Below are positions 61,600 through 64,000 of a stretch of 64,000 nucleotides of DNA, piece by piece; the first letter of the stretch is position 1, and each line of letters begins with the position of its first letter. Below the pieces are notes generated by a model. It did no database searches. It had not been told where the DNA came from and worked only from the letters and a program-made list of their open reading frames with translations. The translations under genes were made by a program, and so were the position numbers. This stretch comes from Streptococcus urinalis 2285-97 (lineage in GTDB: Bacteria > Bacillota > Bacilli > Lactobacillales > Streptococcaceae), in contig NZ_AEUZ02000001.1 of NCBI RefSeq assembly GCF_000188055.2, forward strand, positions 1,626,001-1,690,000, written 5' to 3'.

Positions 61600-62898
61600 T
61601 TATAAATCTTCAACATTAGTGCGATCAATCATTTTCAAGAATGGGAACCATATCAATGCAATAGCCACTACCTGAACTAATTGTAAAACTGCACCCATAA
61701 TTGAATTGGTTGCTAAGAAACCAGAAACAAAGATTGGCATCGTCCAAGGTACTTGTGCCCCCGTTGTTAAAGGTACCAAGCCACTTGCAAATCCAAGATA
61801 AGCAATGATGGCAGATACAATTGGCGCTAAAAGCCAAGGAATGACAATGCTAGCATTCATAACCATTGGTAAGCCAAAAATAACGGGTTCATTAACATTG
61901 AAAATACCTGGTGCCAAAGCAAAACGACCAACCTCTTTATATTGTTTATTTTTCATAATAAAGGCCATCATGATAACCACAATCAGAGTTGATCCTGAAC
62001 CACCAAGTCCAACAGTAAAAGTATCCATGAAAGATTTAGTGACAATGTGACCATGTTTAGCTAGAGCATCTGCTCCTTGTTGGGTTAATTGCGCATTGTC
62101 TAGCATGTTGGTTTGCCAAAAAGGTTCAAAAACAGAATTAACAATAACTTGACCATGTAAACCAAAGAACCAAAGGAATTGTACAAAGAAAATAGCAATA
62201 ACAGTAGCAAATAAACTTGTTCCAAGACCAGTTAGAGGTTTTTGGATAACATTATAGATAACATCATGTAGATTCGTATTAAAAATGGTTACCATCAAAG
62301 CATTAACAATCAAGAAAGCTAATAAAGTCCCAATTGCTGGAATTAGCGCTGAAAAAGATTTTGAAACTGCTGGTGGTACACTATCTGGCATCTTAATCGT
62401 AAAGCCACGTTTTGTTAAGTAAGCAAAAAGTTTTGCTGCTAAGAATGACGCAATAATCCCTAGGAACATTCCTTTTGCTCCCAAACGATCAAGACTTAGA
62501 GCACCTGTAGCTGTTGCGGCAACTTTTCCTTTTGCATCTAAAACATCAAAGAAAAAGGGTGTTAAGATCAGAAATGCTGCTAAAGACACAACGGCACTAT
62601 AAATAGCTTCTTCCAATTCTTCAGATTTAGCCATATAATAACCAATACCTAAAGAGACAAAGACTGTCATAATTGACATCGTAGCACTTTGACCATTGCC
62701 AAATATTGTTCCAAATTGTGTTTTTAAACTATCTGGCCAAAATGGTAGGTTATTAAAGACAACTATCAATGACCCAAACATGGTTAAAGGGAATGATAGC
62801 ATAAAGGCATCACGTAAGACTAATAAATACTTGTTATTCCCAAGCATTGTTGCGATGGGTAGTATTTTTTCGCTTAATTTATCCATAAATTTATTCAT
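61600..62898 (-). CDS. PTS EIIC component, cellobiose/beta-glucoside family
   Basis: A 432-residue lactose/cellobiose-type EIIC with about ten membrane helices. It moves sugar while EIIB phosphorylates it. Family segments: LSFPLTMFGSLIVVFNNLPFWP near 36-57, LWFFGLHGQVIVNSVFEPFWQ near 235-256 and GGSGSTLIVVIMMA near 292-306. I use the ATG at 62898 with AAGGAG upstream; an earlier in-frame ATG (62940) has none. No EIIA or EIIB gene accompanies it in the window. Confidence 0.9.
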   Translation of the reverse strand: MNKFMDKLSEKILPIATMLGNNKYLLVLRDAFMLSFPLTMFGSLIVVFNNLPFWPDSLKTQFGTIFGNGQSATMSIMTVFVSLGIGYYMAKSEELEEAIYSAVVSLAAFLILTPFFFDVLDAKGKVAATATGALSLDRLGAKGMFLGIIASFLAAKLFAYLTKRGFTIKMPDSVPPAVSKSFSALIPAIGTLLAFLIVNALMVTIFNTNLHDVIYNVIQKPLTGLGTSLFATVIAIFFVQFLWFFGLHGQVIVNSVFEPFWQTNMLDNAQLTQQGADALAKHGHIVTKSFMDTFTVGLGGSGSTLIVVIMMAFIMKNKQYKEVGRFALAPGIFNVNEPVIFGLPMVMNASIVIPWLLAPIVSAIIAYLGFASGLVPLTTGAQVPWTMPIFVSGFLATNSIMGAVLQLVQVVAIALIWFPFLKMIDRTNVEDL

Positions 62899-62994
62899 GG
62901 CATTTGCTCCTTCTTTCAACAAAACATTAATTTGTTTCATAAAGATTATACTATTTTTGAAATTTATTTCAATATATTTTTTATATTTTAAAAT

Positions 62995-63771
62995 TTATTT
63001 TAATTCAAGGGCGATATAAGAGGATAATATTTCAGAAAAAATAGAAAATATAGATCTATTATCCAAAAGATATAGAGAGCCTTCTTTTTGATCAACTTGC
63101 ATGGCATTCGACGGTAAAATGACTAATTCATCAGCATATTTTCGCACATAAGCATTATCAACCATCGTTACAATAATAGTTTTTGAGCCTGCTTCTTTAG
63201 CAGCTTTAAAAATAGCTTTAAAATCTGTATTTCCTGAAACGGTGTAAAAAAGTAAAGCTGTTTCTTTTTTTAAACTACGAGATAGATAATACATTTTGGT
63301 TTTACTAGTGACACTTTCAGTGTAACAATCTTGGTAAAGTAAATTATATACCATTTGTTCAGCATTTAAACCTGAACTCCCAATCCCTAATATTTTTAGG
63401 TCTTTTGCTTCAAGCATAGTCGTTGCTATTCTTTGAAGTTGTTTTTCATCAAGTTGTTCTTCAATGAGATTGAGATTTCTTCGATAATGATTGAGAACAG
63501 CTGTTTTTGGAGTTTCATCATTGTTGTCATCTAAACTTGGCTTTTCTTCTGCATAACGATCTAAGTCAATTTTTAATTCAGCTAATCCTTTATAACCTAT
63601 TTTTTTTGAAAATCTGACTAAGGCTGCTGGTGACGTCTCAATAACCTTAGCAGCTTCTTGAACGCTCTGATCTGATAAAAAAGCAGGATTATCCAATAGA
63701 TAGTTGGTTATTTTTTTATCTGTTTTTGTTAGATTTGTGAATTGTATTGAGATTCTTTCTTTAAAATTCAT
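62995..63771 (-). CDS. MurR/RpiR-family sugar-phosphate regulator
   Basis: A 258-residue regulator: N-terminal HTH (residues about 1-77, including SVQEAAKVIETSPAALVRFSKKIGYKGLAELK-like sequence) and a C-terminal SIS sugar-phosphate-binding domain (about 120-240, LGIGSSGLNAEQMVYNLL then YTVSGNTDFKAIFKAAKEAG). Adjacent to the PTS EIIC, so likely controls the cassette in response to a phosphosugar. Class assignment firm; ligand inferred. Confidence 0.9.
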   Translation of the reverse strand: MNFKERISIQFTNLTKTDKKITNYLLDNPAFLSDQSVQEAAKVIETSPAALVRFSKKIGYKGLAELKIDLDRYAEEKPSLDDNNDETPKTAVLNHYRRNLNLIEEQLDEKQLQRIATTMLEAKDLKILGIGSSGLNAEQMVYNLLYQDCYTESVTSKTKMYYLSRSLKKETALLFYTVSGNTDFKAIFKAAKEAGSKTIIVTMVDNAYVRKYADELVILPSNAMQVDQKEGSLYLLDNRSIFSIFSEILSSYIALELK

Positions 63772-63827
63772 ATTGACTCCTTACTACCATTTAAAAGATT
63801 ACCATGACTCTGAAAAAAAGGGAATAA

Positions 63828-63852
63828 AAAACCTCTTATAAAAAGAGGTTTG
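63828..63852 (-). terminator. Terminator of the fructokinase-like gene
   Basis: AAACCTCTT and AAGAGGTTT arms around ATAAA, then TTTTTATTC on the - strand, next to the partial gene stop at 63855. Confidence 0.85.
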
Positions 63853-63854
63853 TA

Positions 63855-64000
63855 TTATTTTGAGATTTTATCTGCCAATGCAAAATTACCAACTGTAGCA
63901 GAACCATTACCTTCTATTGCAGGTGTAACAATATACTCCTTTAAATCAGGAACTGGTAAGTAACCATTTAAAAGTTCGCTAAAAGTATCATGAACACGTT
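63855..64000 (-). CDS. scrK: Fructokinase-like (ROK) protein, C-terminal part cut by the window
   Basis: The last 48 codons of a gene entering from the right, read on the - strand and stopping at 63855-63857. It ends ...DLKEYIVTPAIEGNGSATVGNFALADKIS, the pattern I recall from streptococcal ScrK fructokinases (ROK family), which phosphorylate fructose. A scrK next to manA is the streptococcal norm. Nothing upstream can be seen. Confidence 0.72.
   Translation of the reverse strand, partial: RVHDTFSELLNGYLPVPDLKEYIVTPAIEGNGSATVGNFALADKISK

Overview
This window is low-GC Firmicute chromosome. It reads as a streptococcus of the pyogenic group, comparable to S. uberis, S. parauberis, S. iniae or S. 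agalactiae. The basis is the full streptococcal FASII cluster (fabM-fabT-fabH-acpP-fabK-fabD-fabG-fabF-accB-fabZ-accCDA), a CIRCE-controlled hrcA-grpE-dnaK-dnaJ operon, codY, the secA-acpS-alr-recG block, and KxYKxGKxW-like and GBS-Bsp-repeat surface proteins. I see no rRNA, tRNA, CRISPR array, insertion sequence or prophage. I cannot fix the species from the sequence alone.

Layout. At 1-3.4 kb, on the + strand, is an iron(III)-siderophore ABC importer (fhuC, cut by the window edge, then D, B, G). From 3.5 to 12.9 kb, on the - strand, are a small possible gene remnant, a DUF1803-like gene, ppaC, pflA, a CorC-type membrane protein, a split Na+/H+ antiporter, a tRNA-modification pair (MnmM/YtqB-like and YtqA-like), a PAP2 phosphatase and ribU behind an FMN riboswitch. 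From 13.2 to 18.1 kb two broken envelope genes (a Bsp-repeat/beta-lactamase-fold protein and an acyltransferase) flank trmL, which has a long leader ending in a terminator hairpin. At 18.2-19.7 kb, + strand, is serS with a T-box, then the ldcB carboxypeptidase. From 20.5 to 31 kb is fatty-acid synthesis, with three FabT-type palindromes. From 31 to 36 kb is the heat-shock operon, with two CIRCE elements around its promoter.

From 36 to 45.7 kb lie a GH73 muramidase-like enzyme, a phosphatase, the PFL/ACT pair, a GlsB-type membrane protein, an EamA transporter, gatBAC, a rhodanese, a nicotinamidase and codY, which has a CodY box at its own promoter. From 45.9 to 51.1 kb lie an aminotransferase, a universal stress protein, a HAD/pyrophosphohydrolase fusion, asparaginase and an aldo-keto reductase. 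From 51.2 to 60 kb lie recG, a GH73-CHAP secreted hydrolase, alr, acpS, secA and manA. From 60.1 to 63.8 kb is a beta-glucoside cassette (GH1 enzyme, PTS EIIC, RpiR regulator) between manA and a scrK-like gene cut by the right edge.

The most notable points are: a terminator-bearing leader upstream of trmL; three decayed envelope genes within about 9 kb, each with simple, locatable lesions; a perfect CIRCE that also looks like the terminator of the neighbouring gene; predicted CodY and FabT autoregulation; a serS T-box whose acceptor-contact base does not match the usual tRNA-Ser discriminator; and a beta-glucoside cassette without EIIA/EIIB. Nearly everything else is conserved housekeeping DNA, and I found no convincing evidence of an undescribed multi-gene system.
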